Below are positions 25,645 to 35,345 of a stretch of DNA of 64,000 nt, one piece after another. The stretch spans positions 4,332,001 to 4,396,000 of the forward strand of contig NZ_CP021434.1 in the NCBI RefSeq assembly GCF_002162355.1, given 5' to 3'. A program made the translations under genes and the position numbers. The notes beneath the pieces are model-generated. The model did not search any database. It was not told the origin of the DNA and saw nothing but the letters and a program-made list of their open reading frames with translations. Position 1 is the first letter of the stretch. Each line of letters begins with the position of its first letter. The stretch comes from Tumebacillus avium. Lineage in GTDB: Bacteria; Bacillota; Bacilli; Tumebacillales; Tumebacillaceae.

Positions 25645-26307
25645 ATGATACGCGCCATTCTCTTCGACCTCGACGAAACGCTCCTCGACCGTTCAGCTTC
25701 GCTGAAGAGCTTTCTCCAAGATCAATACACTCGCTATCTATTCTATTTCCGCGAGATTCCATTTGCCACCTTCCAAGCGCGATTTCTCACGCTTGACCAG
25801 CGTGGTTATGTCCACAAAAGCGTTGTCTACCGCCAACTCCTCGACGAATGGCACATCAAAGGTCTGACCTCTGATCAACTCCTCCACGACTACCGCACCC
25901 ATTTCTCCAAGCATGCCACAGCCTTCTCAGGCTGTCATGAGGTGCTTATGCAACTCCGTGCCCAAGCCTACAAGCTCGGCATCATCACCAACGGCGAGAC
26001 TGCCTTCCAGCAGCGCAATATGGAAGCCCTCGGGCTTCCAATCCTAGTCGACCAGATCCTCATCTCGGAGCAAGAGCAGCTCCGCAAGCCCGATCCAAAA
26101 ATCTTCGAGCGAGCAGCAGCCCGACTCCATCTATCCCCCCAAGAGTGTCTCTTCGTCGGCGACCACCCCCGCAACGATATCGAAGGTGCCAGAAACGCCG
26201 GATTGACCACCGTCTGGTTCCCAAACGGCGTCGAGTGGCCCGATGACCTCCTCCGAGCCGACTACGAAATCACCGCCCTAACCGAACTAAAAAACGCCCT
26301 GCCTTAA
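25645..26307 (+). CDS. HAD superfamily hydrolase
   Basis: A 220-aa protein with all four HAD motifs: motif I DLDETL (residues 8-13, usually DxDxT), motif II IITNG, motif III lysine in EQLRKPDPKIF, and motif IV VGDHPRNDIEGA. Such proteins are phosphatases for small phosphorylated substrates; the closest style is YjjG/phosphoglycolate-type. AAGGTGGG precedes the ATG. It is the only plus-strand gene between the yph cluster and the fni operon. Confidence 0.85.
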   Translation: MIRAILFDLDETLLDRSASLKSFLQDQYTRYLFYFREIPFATFQARFLTLDQRGYVHKSVVYRQLLDEWHIKGLTSDQLLHDYRTHFSKHATAFSGCHEVLMQLRAQAYKLGIITNGETAFQQRNMEALGLPILVDQILISEQEQLRKPDPKIFERAAARLHLSPQECLFVGDHPRNDIEGARNAGLTTVWFPNGVEWPDDLLRADYEITALTELKNALP

Positions 26308-26468
26308 AGCGACCAGGGCGCCTCCGGGGAGGGCGGGATATGCGGAGTGGTGAAATTGCAAGCTTCAACCCTTCCTCTAAAAAAGGTTTTACTCAATCAG
26401 GGGTTAAAGTTGCACCGTGAACCCGGAGCATGTCCCGCCCGGACCGCACCACCCAAGCAACACAGACG

Positions 26469-27176
26469 TCAGCTCTTCTCTTCACTTGGTTTTGCCGTAC
26501 TGTCCAAAACAACCCCAGAACGAGTCGCATCAACCCACTCCTGATAGCTCGACAACAACCCATTCTTATGAATCTCATAAATACGCCGAAGCTCCTTCAC
26601 CGGCTCCGAATGATCATCCACCCGCAGGTCAATATAAGGGAAATCCTCCGTATCCACAACCAACAAAGCTGCCGACTGTTTCCCCCGCTTATCCCCACCC
26701 GCATACTGCCCAGCTTCCAAAGCCTTCAGCAACCGTTCCGGAAAAGGAGCATTCGACCCGCTAAAAGCTGCAGCCGTCGCATGAACAACAGCCTCCCCGG
26801 TCAGCAAGTTGCCCTGCACCGCGAAGTTCTCATGAATCAGATGCGCCTTCCCGTCATTCACCTCAGAGCCTGTCCAAGCTGCACTCCGCCCGTACCGATC
26901 CACGATCCCCAACTGCCGATACTCCCGCCCCGGATCATGCATCAGCAGTTCCTGCAGCGCCTCTTCCGCCGACAGCCCATGCTCCAGCAAACGCAGCCCC
27001 TTCGGCCCCAGCGCCGGGTTCACACGCGCCTGCGTCGCCACCGCCCCAACGCCCGGCTTGGCAAACGGACACAGCGACCCAACCGCCAGCGCCTTCGTCG
27101 TGACCGCAATCCCAAAACGACCCGTCTCCGGGTCCCGCGCCACAATCGAAAACGTGTTCAGTTCAATCTCCGCCAC
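26469..27176 (-). CDS. DUF1028 (Ntn-hydrolase-like) protein, copy 2
   Basis: 235 aa from the GTG at 27176, which has GGAGGGATGGA upstream; the longer ATG frame reads back into fni. NTFSIVARDPETGRFGIAV, AKPGVGAVATQARVN and GGDKRGKQSAALLVV match copy 1 at 13302, but the helical C-terminal extension is shorter. The gap to fni is 22 bp, so it is probably the last gene of that operon. Function unknown. Confidence 0.82.
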   Translation of the reverse strand: MAEIELNTFSIVARDPETGRFGIAVTTKALAVGSLCPFAKPGVGAVATQARVNPALGPKGLRLLEHGLSAEEALQELLMHDPGREYRQLGIVDRYGRSAAWTGSEVNDGKAHLIHENFAVQGNLLTGEAVVHATAAAFSGSNAPFPERLLKALEAGQYAGGDKRGKQSAALLVVDTEDFPYIDLRVDDHSEPVKELRRIYEIHKNGLLSSYQEWVDATRSGVVLDSTAKPSEEKS

Positions 27177-27198
27177 ACTCCATCCCTCCCTCGACGAG

Positions 27199-28254
27199 TT
27201 ACAGCCCGCGCCGGGCCAGAGGTTCCAAAGCCACGCCGCGCAACTGGCACCACTGTGCAGTCTCCCCACGCACCATCACCGGCCGTTCCGCCAATTCCAG
27301 CACGCTCCTGCATCCTTGCAGCGTCACAATCGCCCGCAGCTCACTGTGCAGATGATCCATCATCTCCACCGCCTGCTCCACCCCAAGCTCCATCAGCGGC
27401 CGCAGCACCGCACCGGCCAGCCCCACAGCCTTCGCGCCCAAAGCCAAACATTTCGCAGCGTCATGCGCATTCTGCACACCGCCCGAGCCAATCAGATCAA
27501 ACCTATGTAAAAACTCCTGCGCTTCCAACAGCGATACCGCCGTCGTCTGCCCCCAGCTCTCCATATGCTGAAACTGCAGACCACTCCGCCGCCGATTCTC
27601 AATCGCAACAAAATTCGTACCGCCCCGTCCGGCCACATCGACGACCTTCACGCCCGTCTCCGCCAGCACCCGAAACGTCTCAATACTCATCCCATTGCCT
27701 ACTTCCTTGACGATCACAGGCACCCCGACGCCTTCCACGACCTGGCGAATCTTCTCCACCAGCCCGGAAAAACTGCGGTCCCCTTCCGGCATCGTCAACT
27801 CCTGCGCCACGTTCAAATGCAGATGGAGCAGATCAGCCCCAATCATCTCCACCGCCCGTTTCGCATCTTCCACCGTCGCCCCTGCTCCCAAATTGCCAAT
27901 GATGATCCCGTCCGGATTCACGTCCCGCACAATCCGGTACGTCGAAACCAGCGCCGGGTCCTTCAAAGCGGCACGCTGCGAGCCAACCGCCATCGCGATC
28001 CCGCAATGCTTGGCCAATTCGGCCAGCTTCCCGTTGATCGCTTCCGTCGGCCCCGCTCCGCCGGTCATCGCATTAAGCAAAATCGGCGAACTGAGATCCA
28101 GTCCGCCGATGGAAGTTGCAAGGGAGACATCCGCAAGATCGCTCTCAGGCAAGGCGCGATGCACAAAACTCAGATCGGAAAAGCCCGTGCTCTCCGATAT
28201 CGGCAGTTCCAATGCGTACCGCACATGATCTAACTTGCGCTGTTCAATCGACAC
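27199..28254 (-). CDS. fni: Type 2 isopentenyl-diphosphate delta-isomerase
   Basis: A 351-aa TIM-barrel FMN enzyme. RKLDHVRYALELP, LLNAMTGG near the flavin site, IGNLGAG, PVIVKEVGNGMS with the catalytic lysine, and VDVAGRGGTNF are family marks. It interconverts isopentenyl and dimethylallyl diphosphate using reduced FMN, NADPH and Mg2+. It follows the S1-like gene by 23 bp, as in Bacillus (ypfD-fni), and probably shares its transcript. Confidence 0.95.
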   Translation of the reverse strand: MSIEQRKLDHVRYALELPISESTGFSDLSFVHRALPESDLADVSLATSIGGLDLSSPILLNAMTGGAGPTEAINGKLAELAKHCGIAMAVGSQRAALKDPALVSTYRIVRDVNPDGIIIGNLGAGATVEDAKRAVEMIGADLLHLHLNVAQELTMPEGDRSFSGLVEKIRQVVEGVGVPVIVKEVGNGMSIETFRVLAETGVKVVDVAGRGGTNFVAIENRRRSGLQFQHMESWGQTTAVSLLEAQEFLHRFDLIGSGGVQNAHDAAKCLALGAKAVGLAGAVLRPLMELGVEQAVEMMDHLHSELRAIVTLQGCRSVLELAERPVMVRGETAQWCQLRGVALEPLARRGL

Positions 28255-28277
28255 AAGGTTCCCTCGCTTACAAAAAG

Positions 28278-29432
28278 TTATTTTTTGAACAGGTCGCCAA
28301 ACACATCGCCCAGCGTGCCCAGGCCGCCCTGATCATTATTGTTCGTATTGTTCTGCTTCACATAGCTCTCCACTTCACGGCGGCTGCGGTCGCCTTCCAC
28401 CTCACGGATGGACAGCGAGATGCGCTGATCCGCTTCGCTCACGTCGAGCACCTTCACTTTCACTTCCTGGCCCACTTCCAGCACTTCATCGGCCGTTGCC
28501 ACATGGCGGTTGGCGACTTGCGAAATGTGCACCAGACCTTCCACGCCCGGCAGCAGTTCCACAAACGCGCCAAACGATACCAGACGCCTCACCGTGCCGG
28601 TGACGATATCGCCCGCCTGGAACTGATCTTCCACACCGCTCCACGGGCCAGGCGATGCTGCCCTGATCGACAGCGACACGCGCCCTGCAGCCGGATCAAC
28701 CTTCAGCACTTTCACCTGCACCGTGTCGCCTTCCTTAACAACGTCAGCCGGAGTATCCACACGGTGATGCGCCATCTCCGAGATGTGCACCAGTCCATCC
28801 ACGCCGCCGAGGTCGACAAACGCGCCAAAAGACGTGATGCGCTGCACCGTGCCGGTCAGCGTCTGGCCCGGCTGAATCTCATGCAGACGACCTTCCTTCT
28901 GCTGTTCCACTTCCTGATCCAGCACCGCTTTCTGCGACAGGATCACCTTGCCCTCTTCGCGGTCGAACTCCACGATCTTCACGCGCAGGGCGCGGCCCTT
29001 GTAGTCGGAGAAATCCTCCACAAAATGACGCTCGACCAAAGAAGCCGGGATAAAGCCGCGCACACCGACATTGACGACCAGACCGCCCTTGACCACATCA
29101 AGGACCTTCACTTCAAACACGTCGCCATTGTTGAACTTCTGCTCCAGCTCATCCCAAGCGTTAACCGCATCAGCCGCTTTTTTGGAAAGAATGATCTTGC
29201 CTTCCTCATCGTTGATGCGCAGGACTTTCACCTCAACTTCGTCGCCGACCTGCACAACGTCGCTGACATTTTCCACACGCACCGGCGCGAGTTCGCCAAT
29301 CGGAATCACACCGTCGTATTTGAAACCCACATCTACAAGCGCCTGACCATCTTCGATCTTTGCGATCCGGCCCTTAACCACGTCACCTTTTTGAAATGTG
29401 ACGAGATCCATCTCTTTCATGTCTTCTACCAT
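28278..29432 (-). CDS. 30S ribosomal protein S1 homologue (YpfD-like)
   Basis: 384 aa from the ATG at 29432, preceded by TAGGAGGTAATTCC; the frame runs 13 codons further without such a site. Four S1 RNA-binding repeats: residues about 10-80 (FQKGDVVKGRIAKIEDGQALVDVG), 95-165, 185-255 (GTVQRITSFGAFVDLGGVDGLVHISE) and 270-340 (GTVRRLVSFGAFVELLPGVEGLVHIS). Low-GC-type bacteria have this shorter S1, whose role in initiation is less central than in E. coli. The 29433-29634 gap ahead holds its promoter region and no gene. Confidence 0.93.
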   Translation of the reverse strand: MVEDMKEMDLVTFQKGDVVKGRIAKIEDGQALVDVGFKYDGVIPIGELAPVRVENVSDVVQVGDEVEVKVLRINDEEGKIILSKKAADAVNAWDELEQKFNNGDVFEVKVLDVVKGGLVVNVGVRGFIPASLVERHFVEDFSDYKGRALRVKIVEFDREEGKVILSQKAVLDQEVEQQKEGRLHEIQPGQTLTGTVQRITSFGAFVDLGGVDGLVHISEMAHHRVDTPADVVKEGDTVQVKVLKVDPAAGRVSLSIRAASPGPWSGVEDQFQAGDIVTGTVRRLVSFGAFVELLPGVEGLVHISQVANRHVATADEVLEVGQEVKVKVLDVSEADQRISLSIREVEGDRSRREVESYVKQNNTNNNDQGGLGTLGDVFGDLFKK

Positions 29433-29634
29433 GGAATTACCTCCTATTCGCCTAGCGCCTTGAACAAACAAACGCTTTGAATCGTTGATTTATAGGGACG
29501 GTATTTATGAGACTCGGACGACTCCCATGATTACCTATTCCTCTCCGGTAAGAAGGACAGCTCCAGATAAAATGAGTATGAGAACGTTTGGTAACATCAA
29601 CTAGTATGATACGACAGCAGCCTTTCCATACGAA

Positions 29635-30225
29635 CTAGCGGTGCTGCAAGACGAGCTGACGGATCGCTTCCATGATCTGCTCCGTCGCTTTGTCGATGAG
29701 CTCGCTGTTCGTCTTTTGCCCTCGAAACTCCGACAGATCGACCGGTTTGCCGTAGACGATCCTGAGCGGACGAAACAGGCGGTACGGCCCGATGATCGCA
29801 GCGGGAACGACCTGTGCGTTCGACCGCAGCGCCAGCATCGCAGCACCGCCCTGCCCTTTGCCGACCTCTCCCGAGTGGGAGCGGGTGCCTTCCGGGAACA
29901 AGCATAACGCTTTGCCTGCCGCCAGCAGCTCCAGCGACGCGCGAATCGCGCCGCGGTCGCCGGAGCCCCGTTTGACGGGAAACGCGCCGACGCCCCGGAT
30001 GATCGAGCCGATCACCGGAATCTTGAACAGAGAGTCTTTCGCCATAAAGGCCATCGGACGCTCCATCCCGGAACCGACCACCGGCGGATCGAGGTTGGAA
30101 ATATGATTGGCACAGACGATAATCCCGCCTTCAGCCGGAATGTTCTCCGTGCCGCTCACCTGCCATCTATAGAAGATGCGGAAAAATCCGCGAAATAGAG
30201 CCCGGAGTAAGCGATACAACACCAT
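29635..30225 (-). CDS. plsC: 1-acyl-sn-glycerol-3-phosphate acyltransferase
   Basis: A 196-aa protein with an N-terminal amphipathic segment. The acyltransferase motif ANHISNLDPP (HxxxxD-like NHxSxxD) is followed by FPVKRG, then FPEGTRSHSGEVGKGQGGAAML. It converts lysophosphatidic to phosphatidic acid and complements PlsY elsewhere in the window. The start is 12 bp after the cmk stop, so they are co-transcribed. Confidence 0.93.
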   Translation of the reverse strand: MVLYRLLRALFRGFFRIFYRWQVSGTENIPAEGGIIVCANHISNLDPPVVGSGMERPMAFMAKDSLFKIPVIGSIIRGVGAFPVKRGSGDRGAIRASLELLAAGKALCLFPEGTRSHSGEVGKGQGGAAMLALRSNAQVVPAAIIGPYRLFRPLRIVYGKPVDLSEFRGQKTNSELIDKATEQIMEAIRQLVLQHR

Positions 30226-30237
30226 AGTATACGCCCC

Positions 30238-30918
30238 CTAGAGTTTCTGTGCGTCTGCGGAGCTGCAGATCTCTAAGATCTTTTCGATGACCTGTTGAAT
30301 CGACAGACCGGTCGTATCCAAGACCACCGCATCCTCCGCCATCTTCATCGGGGAATGCTCACGGCCGCTGTCAAAACGGTCACGGCGCTCAATATCTGCT
30401 TTTAACTGTTCGAAATCGAGGGTCTGACCTTTGGCGACCAGCTCGTTGTAGCGGCGCTGTGCCCGCTCTTCGACCGATGCGGTCAGCCAAATCTTCACGT
30501 CTGCATCGGGCAGCACGACGGTGCCAATGTCCCGTCCGTCCATCAAAACGCCGGTCTGGGCCGCAATATCCTGCTGCAGCTTGACCATCGCCTCGCGGAC
30601 GCCTGCCACGGCCGATACAGCCGATACGTTGCCGGTGACTTCCGGCGTGCGAATCGCTTCGGTGATATCCACTCCGTCCAGGAAGACATCTTGTCCTGCC
30701 GGGGTGAGCTTGAAGCTGATCTGCACACGATTTGAAAGCTCTGTCAAGGCTGCTTCGTCTGTGGGGTTGATCTTCTCTTGCAAGGCTTTCCACGTGATGG
30801 CGCGGTACATCGCACCGGTGTCCACATAGGTCAGGCCAAGCGCCTTCGCCGCCTGCTTCGCCACCGTGCTTTTCCCGGCGCCTGCCGGGCCGTCAAGAGC
30901 CACGCGTAATGGTTTCAT
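30238..30918 (-). CDS. cmk: Cytidylate kinase
   Basis: A 226-aa protein with P-loop GPAGAGKSTVAKQAA (residues 9-23), YVDTGAMYRAITW, and the nucleotide-binding MDGRDIGTVVLPDADVK. Phosphorylates CMP/dCMP. Located in the conserved cmk-plsC-S1-fni order of Bacillus. The ATG follows AGGAGGCAGAGTTACTGAA. Confidence 0.96.
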   Translation of the reverse strand: MKPLRVALDGPAGAGKSTVAKQAAKALGLTYVDTGAMYRAITWKALQEKINPTDEAALTELSNRVQISFKLTPAGQDVFLDGVDITEAIRTPEVTGNVSAVSAVAGVREAMVKLQQDIAAQTGVLMDGRDIGTVVLPDADVKIWLTASVEERAQRRYNELVAKGQTLDFEQLKADIERRDRFDSGREHSPMKMAEDAVVLDTTGLSIQQVIEKILEICSSADAQKL

Positions 30919-30946
30919 TTCAGTAACTCTGCCTCCTGATTAACAC

Positions 30947-30970
30947 AAAAAGCAGGCTTCGCCCGCTTCT
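30947..30970 (-). terminator. Short terminator between the 31061 gene and cmk
   Basis: AGC-GGC / GCC-GCT hairpin with one mismatch followed by TTTTT on the minus strand. Confidence 0.5.
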
Positions 30971-31060
30971 CATGCGCGACTTTTCAATTGTCAATCTCTT
31001 CAATATTGATAGTAACATATCGGCCGCAGCAGGTGCAACAAAAGGAAAGTCTGTTCAAAC

Positions 31061-31591
31061 TTACTTCATAAAGTGGATCGGACCCACTTCTGCCAGCTGG
31101 CCTTCCATCGCTTCGACGAGCATGCCGGGCACCGGATACGAGATCTCCGGATTGTCATGATCGACCTCAAAGCGGTACACGCCCGGCAGTTCGGACGTAT
31201 CTACGGTCACTACGTCCCCCTGCTTGACGGAGACGGTCGCTTCTTGGTTTTGGAAAGTTCCGGCCGGAACGCCGTTGACCTCGACCCAGACTTTGGACAA
31301 GGACCCTTCCGGCTCGACGGCGCGGATCGTCAGCGCGGCCTTGGACTTTTCGGTCGCCGCCGCCGGCATTACGCCGGCCGATCGCTGCCCTTCCATCCGG
31401 TCGGTGGCGGACAAAAACTGCCGCCCCTGCGGTGTGGAGAGAGCAAGCTGCCCGATCAGAATCAAAGCAAAGCCGAGCAGGATCAGTCGAAACAGCGGTT
31501 TTTCCAGTCGTTCGTAAGCGCGCAAAAAGCGCTCTTCATACGTTTGCTGGCGTCTTTGTTCCAACTTGTACCACCCCCAGATACGTTCCAT
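31061..31591 (-). CDS. Membrane-anchored protein of unknown function
   Basis: About 176 aa. The N-terminal 40 residues are charged (YKLEQRRQQTYEERFLRAYERL), then one membrane helix (LFRLILLGFALILIGQLAL), then an extracellular domain that looks beta-rich and includes VEVNGVPAGTFQNQEATVSVKQGD. No family recognised. It sits between the PilZ gene and cmk, in the place of Bacillus ypfB, but is much longer. A TTG nine bases upstream is an alternative start. Confidence 0.6.
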   Translation of the reverse strand: MERIWGWYKLEQRRQQTYEERFLRAYERLEKPLFRLILLGFALILIGQLALSTPQGRQFLSATDRMEGQRSAGVMPAAATEKSKAALTIRAVEPEGSLSKVWVEVNGVPAGTFQNQEATVSVKQGDVVTVDTSELPGVYRFEVDHDNPEISYPVPGMLVEAMEGQLAEVGPIHFMK

Positions 31592-31617
31592 CCTATGCAA
31601 GTCCGGGGGATTTCATA

Positions 31618-32328
31618 CTATCTGCGAAACAAGCCTTTTTCGCGCAGCTCGATCTGCCGTTTAAACGAATACTGAATGATCCGCTGACGTTCGCTCTCCG
31701 GGATCTCAAAATACTTCAGCGACACCAGTTTCCAGCCGTGCTGATCGACAGGCGCCACCCGGATCACACGCGCCTTCCCCACGATCTCATGTGACCGGCC
31801 CTCAAGCGGCAGCAGGAAGCGAAAACCGATGATGTCGTCGCGGCGCACCGTCAGCTCCTGTTTGACCCGAAAGGACAAACCGCCGCCGGAAATATCATAC
31901 CCGTTGGCGTCTGCCGTGATGATGTCTTTGCTTTCGCTGTCTACGAACACCAGATGAAACGTGGCCAGGATCGGCACCCGCAGAAATTCGCGGCGCTGAT
32001 GGCGGTACACGTGCCCGTACTCCGGCTTTTGCAGCTGGAGCAGCGGGACCTGCCGCGTGTCCCGTCCCCGCACTTCCGACTGAAACGTGCATTGGGCGCC
32101 GTCCACCGCGCGGTACTGCACCAGCACAGGCTGTCCGGTCGGCAGGTTGGTCGGGTTTTTGTACCCGGGTTTGAGCGGGATATCAATGAAGATGCTGTCA
32201 CCTTCCATGTCCTGCACCCGCGCCTGATACCGTCCGGCAAAATAGCCGTCCGCGATTTCCAAGGTGATCGTCTGGCCGATAACGGGGTATGCCAAAGCTC
32301 TCACTCTCCAAGGGATGTGTTCTCCCAT
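31618..32328 (-). CDS. PilZ-domain c-di-GMP receptor, YpfA/MotI-like
   Basis: About 236 aa from the ATG at 32328, preceded by GAGGAAG. N-terminal YcgR_2-type domain, then a PilZ domain with both c-di-GMP motifs: RxxxR in HRQRREFLRVP and D-x-S-x-x-G in YDISGGGLSF. In Bacillus, YpfA (MotI/DgrA) slows flagellar rotation when c-di-GMP rises; gene order next to cmk and sleB/ypeB supports the same assignment. Motility genes are not in the window. Confidence 0.82.
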   Translation of the reverse strand: MGEHIPWRVRALAYPVIGQTITLEIADGYFAGRYQARVQDMEGDSIFIDIPLKPGYKNPTNLPTGQPVLVQYRAVDGAQCTFQSEVRGRDTRQVPLLQLQKPEYGHVYRHQRREFLRVPILATFHLVFVDSESKDIITADANGYDISGGGLSFRVKQELTVRRDDIIGFRFLLPLEGRSHEIVGKARVIRVAPVDQHGWKLVSLKYFEIPESERQRIIQYSFKRQIELREKGLFRR

Positions 32329-32417
32329 TACTTCTTCCTCTAGTATAAGATACGAATGTTTGCCTGTAGTCATGAATAGACCTGTAAAGAAAGTTTTTGG
32401 GACAAGGAGGGATCAAA

Positions 32418-33104
32418 TTGAAGCGTTTTTGGCCTTATGCTCTTCCGTTCTTCCTCATCTTCCTGTTTGCCTTCCTGGTCAGCCCTTTATCTCCCGTCAA
32501 AAAAACGCTCACCGTGCCAGCCAAATGGCCCGCATATGTGATGATCGACCCCGGACACGGCGGCTACGACCCCGGTGTGCTTGCCGATGATCTGCGAGAA
32601 GCGGACCTTGCGCTTTCGATCGGCAAAGAACTGCAAAAAGCGCTGACGAATCAAAAGATCGCCGCAGCGATGACCCGCACGACCGATACCGACTTCGCAC
32701 AGCGCGGCATGAAAGGCACCACTGCCAAACGCGCCGACCTCGAACGGCGGATCAACATGGCGTTCGAACAAGGCGCGACGATGTACATCTCCCTGCACGC
32801 CAACGTCTCGGCGCTCGCTTCGCGGGGCGGCGCGGAAGTGTTTTACTCCGACGATCTGCCAGAAGCGAAAAAGCTGGCCGAGATCATCCAGAAAAAGCTC
32901 CACACGCTGCCCGGCATGACGAAGCGCGAAGCCAAGCCAGCCAAGTACTACCTGCTGCGCAATCAGAACATCCCGACGCTGATCATCGAATGCGGCTATC
33001 TGAACATCCCAAGCGACCGGAGCAAGCTCACCTCGCCGCCCTACCAGCGCCAGTTGGCCCAGGTGATCGCCGAAGGGGTTCAAGAGTATCTGAACAGCAA
33101 ATAA
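32418..33104 (+). CDS. cwlD: N-acetylmuramoyl-L-alanine amidase (CwlD-like)
   Basis: A 228-aa protein. I use the TTG at 32418, which has AAGGAGG seven bases upstream. N-terminal membrane segment (residues 5-25), then an Amidase_3 domain: MIDPGHGGYDPG with zinc His, LERRINMAFEQGATMYISLHAN with a second His, and FIIECGYLN-like LIIECGYLN with the catalytic Glu. CwlD makes muramic-delta-lactam in spore cortex, so that SleB can recognise it at germination. SleB and YpeB are encoded alongside, which strengthens the assignment over a vegetative amidase. Confidence 0.8.
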   Translation: MKRFWPYALPFFLIFLFAFLVSPLSPVKKTLTVPAKWPAYVMIDPGHGGYDPGVLADDLREADLALSIGKELQKALTNQKIAAAMTRTTDTDFAQRGMKGTTAKRADLERRINMAFEQGATMYISLHANVSALASRGGAEVFYSDDLPEAKKLAEIIQKKLHTLPGMTKREAKPAKYYLLRNQNIPTLIIECGYLNIPSDRSKLTSPPYQRQLAQVIAEGVQEYLNSK

Positions 33105-33128
33105 AGGAGAGGCGGCTGCCTCTCCTTT
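33103..33128. terminator. Bidirectional terminator between cwlD and ypeB
   Basis: Perfect 11-bp arms AAAGGAGAGGC / GCCTCTCCTTT with a four-base loop, between convergent genes. Confidence 0.8.
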
Positions 33129-33137
33129 ATTGCGCGT

Positions 33138-34460
33138 TTAGTTCAGCTTTTCAACGCCGACCTCATCGCCGTTCAGTGCGGAGATGTAGACTTTGTACGT
33201 GTCGCGGTCCATCGTCCCGACAAACTCGTACGTGATCACCTCTTCGTTTTGCACGTTGTGCGCCACGGCGAGGTGAGTTTCCTGCAGTTTGAGGCGCGGC
33301 GAGACGTACGTGCGAGCCTGCGCTTCGGTCAGTTTCGGCTTGGCCATGGTGCGCGGACGGTGGTTAAACACGTATTCGCGCGAGTTGACGCCGAGGATCT
33401 CCCCGTTGTCGAGCGCCACCTGCACCGTGATTTTGTCCGGGTAGAGGCGAATGCCGTTTTGGCGCGGCACGATGTCATAGACGCCGATGCTGTTGTGCGT
33501 CTCGATGTTCACGACTTCCAAGTCATCGCCCATGCCGAATTTTTTCAGATAGGTCAGCGCTTTTTGCGACGCTTGTGCCAGATCGAGCTTCTCCTCGGTC
33601 ACCGTGCGGTCGTTCAGCATGTTGGTGACTTTCCCGCCCTGCACGGAGATCGTGAAGATCGCTTCCCGGCGGCCCTGCTGCTGAGCCGTGACGGTGTAGG
33701 ACGGGAACGGAGCCCCTTTGCCGTTGCGCTGTGCGACGATGCCTTCGGTCGAGCTTCGTCCCAGCCATTGCGCCGCGGTTTGGGCCGCCTGCGCTTCGGT
33801 CACATTTTGTCCGGTCAGGTTCTTTACGTCAAACTTGTTGCGGCTCTTCATGCCCATCAGGGTTGGGCCAAAGTTGAGCGGCGTATTGTTCTTGACCGTC
33901 TTCTCCATCGCCCGGAAGCCGTCGACGATCTGGTTGTCCGTCTTTTTCTCCGTCTGGGTCAGGGCCAGTTCGGCGTCCATCCAGCGCAGGTTGTTGCGCA
34001 GAACGTTTGACTGCACTTCGGCCAGCTGATTCTCCAGCTTTTTCGAGCGTTTGTACAGTTCATTCAGCGTTTTGAACTCCTGGTCGGTCAGTCCTTCCTT
34101 GCCATCGCGGTCGACCGCCGTGCGATAGGAGAAGTTCCCTACGTCGTTGATGAACTCCATCGTGTTGTTAAACGGCATCAGCGACAGGGGCAGCTGCCCG
34201 ACATCGCTGCGCGCTTCGGCCGCCAGCCGCCACGCTTCGGTCAGCGACGGAGAGAGCTGCTTTTTCGTGTTGATCGCCAGCGACTTGCCCAGTTGGTCCT
34301 GCAGCAGGTTCATGCGGTCGCTGAGGTCATGAAAGGCGCGCTGATATTGGTTCTCCGCTTTGATCAGCATCGCCTGTTTCTCTTTGTGCTCGCGGTAGCC
34401 CCAGAAGCCTGCCACCACCAGGGCCACGACGAGCACGAGGGATGTGAGTCGGCTAAACAT
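33138..34460 (-). CDS. ypeB: Spore germination protein YpeB
   Basis: A 440-aa protein with one N-terminal membrane helix (residues 7-25). A helical N-terminal half is followed by PepSY-type repeats in the C-terminal half (LTEAQARTYVSPRL and NVTEAQAAQTAAQWLG). YpeB is needed to keep SleB stable and placed in the spore. It starts 18 bp after sleB; the two form the classic sleB-ypeB operon. Confidence 0.95.
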   Translation of the reverse strand: MFSRLTSLVLVVALVVAGFWGYREHKEKQAMLIKAENQYQRAFHDLSDRMNLLQDQLGKSLAINTKKQLSPSLTEAWRLAAEARSDVGQLPLSLMPFNNTMEFINDVGNFSYRTAVDRDGKEGLTDQEFKTLNELYKRSKKLENQLAEVQSNVLRNNLRWMDAELALTQTEKKTDNQIVDGFRAMEKTVKNNTPLNFGPTLMGMKSRNKFDVKNLTGQNVTEAQAAQTAAQWLGRSSTEGIVAQRNGKGAPFPSYTVTAQQQGRREAIFTISVQGGKVTNMLNDRTVTEEKLDLAQASQKALTYLKKFGMGDDLEVVNIETHNSIGVYDIVPRQNGIRLYPDKITVQVALDNGEILGVNSREYVFNHRPRTMAKPKLTEAQARTYVSPRLKLQETHLAVAHNVQNEEVITYEFVGTMDRDTYKVYISALNGDEVGVEKLN

Positions 34461-34478
34461 ACGGTCGGTCCCTCCTTT

Positions 34479-35273
34479 CTATCGGCAGAAAATATGCCGG
34501 CCGATCCGCTTGATCTGCGGACGCGACCAGATCCATTTCGATGTCGCAGTCGCCGGGTTGAAATAATAGATCGCCGTCGAGGACGGGTCCCAGCCTTTGA
34601 TCGCATCCTGCACCGCTTTGGTAGCCTGTGCGTTCGGGGTCAGCCAGATCTGTCCGTCTGCCACCGCCGTGAATGCGCCCGGCTGGAAGATCACACCCGG
34701 CACGGTATTCGGGAAGTTCGGGTTGTCGATGCGGTTCAAGATGACCGCCGCGATCGCCACCTGCCCGATGTACGGCTCGCCGCGCGCTTCACCGTACACG
34801 GCGTTGGCGAGCAGTTTCAAGTCGTTGGCCGAGATGTTTTTGCCGCCGTAATTGGCGCTTTTGGTCGCCGGAGCGCTCGCTTTGGGTGCAGAACCTCCGC
34901 CTCCGCCACTGGAACCGCCTCCGCCGCCTGCTGCCCACGGGTTGTAGCCGCGAGTGGCGCGGACGAGACGGGTGCGCGTATTGTCGCCGACGACGCCGTC
35001 CACTTTCATGCCGAACTTGTACTGGAAGTTGCGTACCGCCCAGTATGTACCCCAGCCAAAATCGCCGTCGATCTTGCCTTTGTAATACCCCAGGTGCTTC
35101 AAGCGCCCTTGCAGTTCCCGCACGTCGTTGCCTTGACTGCCGCGCACGAGGTTGCGCGTGGTGAAGACCGACTCATCCCCTTTCGAGATGTACTGCATCG
35201 GTTCTGCAGCGACGAAGAGAAACGCAAAGGCCAGGGCAAAGGCTGCCACAAGCCATCTCCACTTCCTACTCAT
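34479..35273 (-). CDS. sleB: Spore cortex-lytic enzyme SleB
   Basis: A 264-aa protein with an N-terminal signal segment. PG-binding domain at residues about 40-105 ([25 protein letters not shown]). A glycine/serine linker separates it from the Hydrolase_2 lytic transglycosylase domain ([28 protein letters not shown], with the catalytic Glu). SleB depolymerises cortex peptidoglycan with muramic-delta-lactam during germination. Expected to be forespore (SigG) expressed; no promoter was assigned. Confidence 0.96.
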   Translation of the reverse strand: MSRKWRWLVAAFALAFAFLFVAAEPMQYISKGDESVFTTRNLVRGSQGNDVRELQGRLKHLGYYKGKIDGDFGWGTYWAVRNFQYKFGMKVDGVVGDNTRTRLVRATRGYNPWAAGGGGGSSGGGGGSAPKASAPATKSANYGGKNISANDLKLLANAVYGEARGEPYIGQVAIAAVILNRIDNPNFPNTVPGVIFQPGAFTAVADGQIWLTPNAQATKAVQDAIKGWDPSSTAIYYFNPATATSKWIWSRPQIKRIGRHIFCR

Positions 35274-35345
35274 GGTACCCCCTCCATTTTAAGATGATCG
35301 TTACTGTGCTTAGTGTGGGGAGGGAAGCATTTTGATATGACAACC

